Shown here piece by piece: positions 62,566-64,000 of a DNA stretch of 64,000 nucleotides. Numbering within the stretch: the first letter of the stretch is position 1; every line of letters starts with the position of its first letter. Made by a program: the position numbers and the translations under genes. The notes beneath the pieces are model-generated. The model worked only from the letters and a program-made list of their open reading frames with translations, was not told the origin of the DNA and ran no database searches. Origin of the DNA: Planctomycetaceae bacterium (GTDB lineage: Bacteria; Planctomycetota; Planctomycetia; Planctomycetales; Planctomycetaceae); assembly GCA_041398785.1 (NCBI GenBank), contig JAWKUA010000002.1, positions 186,001 through 250,000 on the forward strand. Direction: 5' to 3'.

Positions 62566-63828
62566 TCACGCCACGGCAGCCGGGGCCTGCACGCACGCGG
62601 CATCAAGCGGCTGCGGGCCGATCGTGACAAGGGCCATCGTCGCCGGTGCATAGTCGATCGCAAAGTTTCGAACCTGTTCAGTCGTCAGGTCGTCGATCCG
62701 CTGGTGAATTTCGTTCAGCAGCATGACACGGCCAAGATGGAAGGTGTCTCGCGCCAGGGCACCGGAACGAGCCATCGTGGATTCCTGCTGCATAATCAGC
62801 GTACTCTTCGCGCGAGCCTTGCAGCGGCGCAGTTCGTCGTCGGACAGACCCTCGTGCAGGCGGCGGATTTCGGCGACGGTGACGTCCAGCGTTTCCTGAG
62901 CACGCTCATTTGTGGTGCCGGCGTAGGCAAACACCCGCGCTTCGTCCTTCAGCGTGTTGATCGAAGCGGACACGGCATAGCACAGACCTCGCTTCTCACG
63001 AACTTCCGTGAATAACCGCGAACTCATGCCGCCGCTCAGCACGCTGACGGCCGCCCAGCCTTCGAAGTAGCGGTCGTGAGAATACGGAACCGTCGGCCAC
63101 GCCAGTCCAATGTGGGTCTGAGCCGAATCGTGCGGAATGTGGTAGGGCGACTCATGGATCGTGCCGCGAGTCAGGCTGGCAGCGACGCCGCGTTCCCAGT
63201 CACCAAACGCCGCCTGAACGGCGGTCAGCACTTCCACGGAATTCACGTTTCCCGCGATGCCAAGGATTGCGGAATTCGGGCGAACCAGCAGATCAAAATG
63301 CCGCTGCACGTCGACCAGCGCGATGTTGCTGATATCGTCCAGCGTCCCGTCCGATGCGTTGCTCCACGGCGCCGGATACGCGCACTTCCGCAGGTAACGG
63401 CCAAGCCGCTGCCGGGGCTCATCTTCTTCCGCCTGCAGACCCTGAACGACCAGTTCTCGCGCCGGCGGAAACTGCAGTTCGTCAAGGTGAGGCTGGCGGA
63501 CCATCGAAGCGATCAGAGGAATCGCCTGCAGAATGCGGTCGGCCGTCGTCGCGGCGGAAAACGTGACGTGCAGCGTCCCCGATGACACGCTGCGCTGCAG
63601 CCCGAAGTTGTCCATCGCCGACGACAATTCGCGGGCCGACAATTCGCCGGCTCCGCGAGGAAACATCTCCGCCAGAATCGCGGCGACTCCCGATTTCCCC
63701 GGCGGGTCATACACGCTGCCGGCGGGCACCATCAGCGTCAGAGCGGCCGACTGCACATCGTTCATTTGCTGAACGACAAGTTCCAGCCCGTTCGACAGTT
63801 GGAACGTTTCGATATTGTCGCTGGTCAT
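62566..63828 (-). CDS. M16 family protein without zinc site
   Basis: The product is 420 residues. It has the M16 fold (LSNGLELVVQ, then GKSGVAAILAEMFPRGAGEL), but the position of HFLEH is AILAEM, so the zinc ligands are absent. The C-terminal half keeps the substrate-binding loop (VREKRGLCYAVSASINTLKD). This fits a non-catalytic subunit that pairs with an active M16, here the product of the gene at 61243-62478. It has no signal peptide and is on the same strand. In known pairs the inactive member supports substrate binding and chamber closure. Confidence 0.88.
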   Translation of the reverse strand: MTSDNIETFQLSNGLELVVQQMNDVQSAALTLMVPAGSVYDPPGKSGVAAILAEMFPRGAGELSARELSSAMDNFGLQRSVSSGTLHVTFSAATTADRILQAIPLIASMVRQPHLDELQFPPARELVVQGLQAEEDEPRQRLGRYLRKCAYPAPWSNASDGTLDDISNIALVDVQRHFDLLVRPNSAILGIAGNVNSVEVLTAVQAAFGDWERGVAASLTRGTIHESPYHIPHDSAQTHIGLAWPTVPYSHDRYFEGWAAVSVLSGGMSSRLFTEVREKRGLCYAVSASINTLKDEARVFAYAGTTNERAQETLDVTVAEIRRLHEGLSDDELRRCKARAKSTLIMQQESTMARSGALARDTFHLGRVMLLNEIHQRIDDLTTEQVRNFAIDYAPATMALVTIGPQPLDAACVQAPAAVA

Positions 63829-64000
63829 TGGATATCCGTATCTCGGCGGAAGTTCGCGGCGCGGCAGAGTAGCACGTCCCGCCGCTCAGGCAAGGCGCGG
63901 CACGCAATGCCCGGATTCTGCCGACGGAACGTGCTCGATGCAGCAACGGTCCGCGTTCCCGTTCGCTTCACCGTCCCGGATTCAATTCCGTCAGCCCGAT

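Overview
The window looks like a chromosomal segment of a planctomycete (phylum Planctomycetota, probably order Planctomycetales). No 16S rRNA gene is present, so this rests on content: GC-rich coding DNA, two MoxR/DUF58/BatA-type gene clusters with DUF4159 partners and giant Gln-rich coiled-coil proteins, a DUF1570 protein, an FG-GAP repeat protein, a thioredoxin-HEAT fusion, and in-frame copies of an Asn-Arg-Glu-Gly-Glu-Ala-Pro-Ala-Glu-Pro coding repeat that I associate with planctomycetes.

Layout. 0-8.5 kb: the 3' end of a class V aminotransferase, an inverse-autotransporter-like beta-barrel/beta-helix surface protein, a DUF1294 protein and two proteins I cannot name. 8.6-11.9 kb: an XRE repressor and ImmA/IrrE-type metallopeptidase pair, csrA, and a TPR protein; closely similar inverted repeats lie before xre and before csrA. 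11.9-19.2 kb (minus strand): an NtrC-type regulator and soluble histidine kinase overlapping by one base, pnp, rpsO with a clear promoter, a universal stress protein and a membrane metallophosphoesterase. 19.3-27.5 kb: an HMA-like lipoprotein with a strong terminator, a duplicated ABC-2 permease, a DUF1570 protein, a sugar phosphate isomerase/epimerase and an FG-GAP repeat protein.

27.7-43.5 kb (plus strand) is cluster 1: moxR, DUF58, batA-like, VWA/large membrane protein, coiled-coil membrane protein, DUF4159, a lipoprotein with four CxxCH haem motifs, and thioredoxin-HEAT. 43.8-47.1 kb holds a SIMPL-like protein, an HD phosphohydrolase and a zinc-ribbon protein. 47.3-61.0 kb (minus strand) is cluster 2, a paralogous set: DUF4159, moxR, DUF58 (frameshifted), batA-like, giant coiled-coil, VWA-like, and a caspase-like protein. 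61.2-63.8 kb holds two M16 peptidases, one without its zinc site.

The two clusters probably encode AAA+ ATPase/VWA envelope machines: MoxR acts on DUF58 and VWA membrane partners, and the coiled-coil and DUF4159 proteins are partners in the membrane or periplasm. Mobile sequence has entered both. A 162-bp element with terminal inverted repeats occurs once in each cluster. A 343-bp element with perfect 16-bp terminal repeats, carrying a truncated DUF559 gene, sits between moxR and DUF58 of cluster 2 and is joined to both by ATGA overlaps. No tRNA, rRNA, CRISPR array or prophage was recognised.
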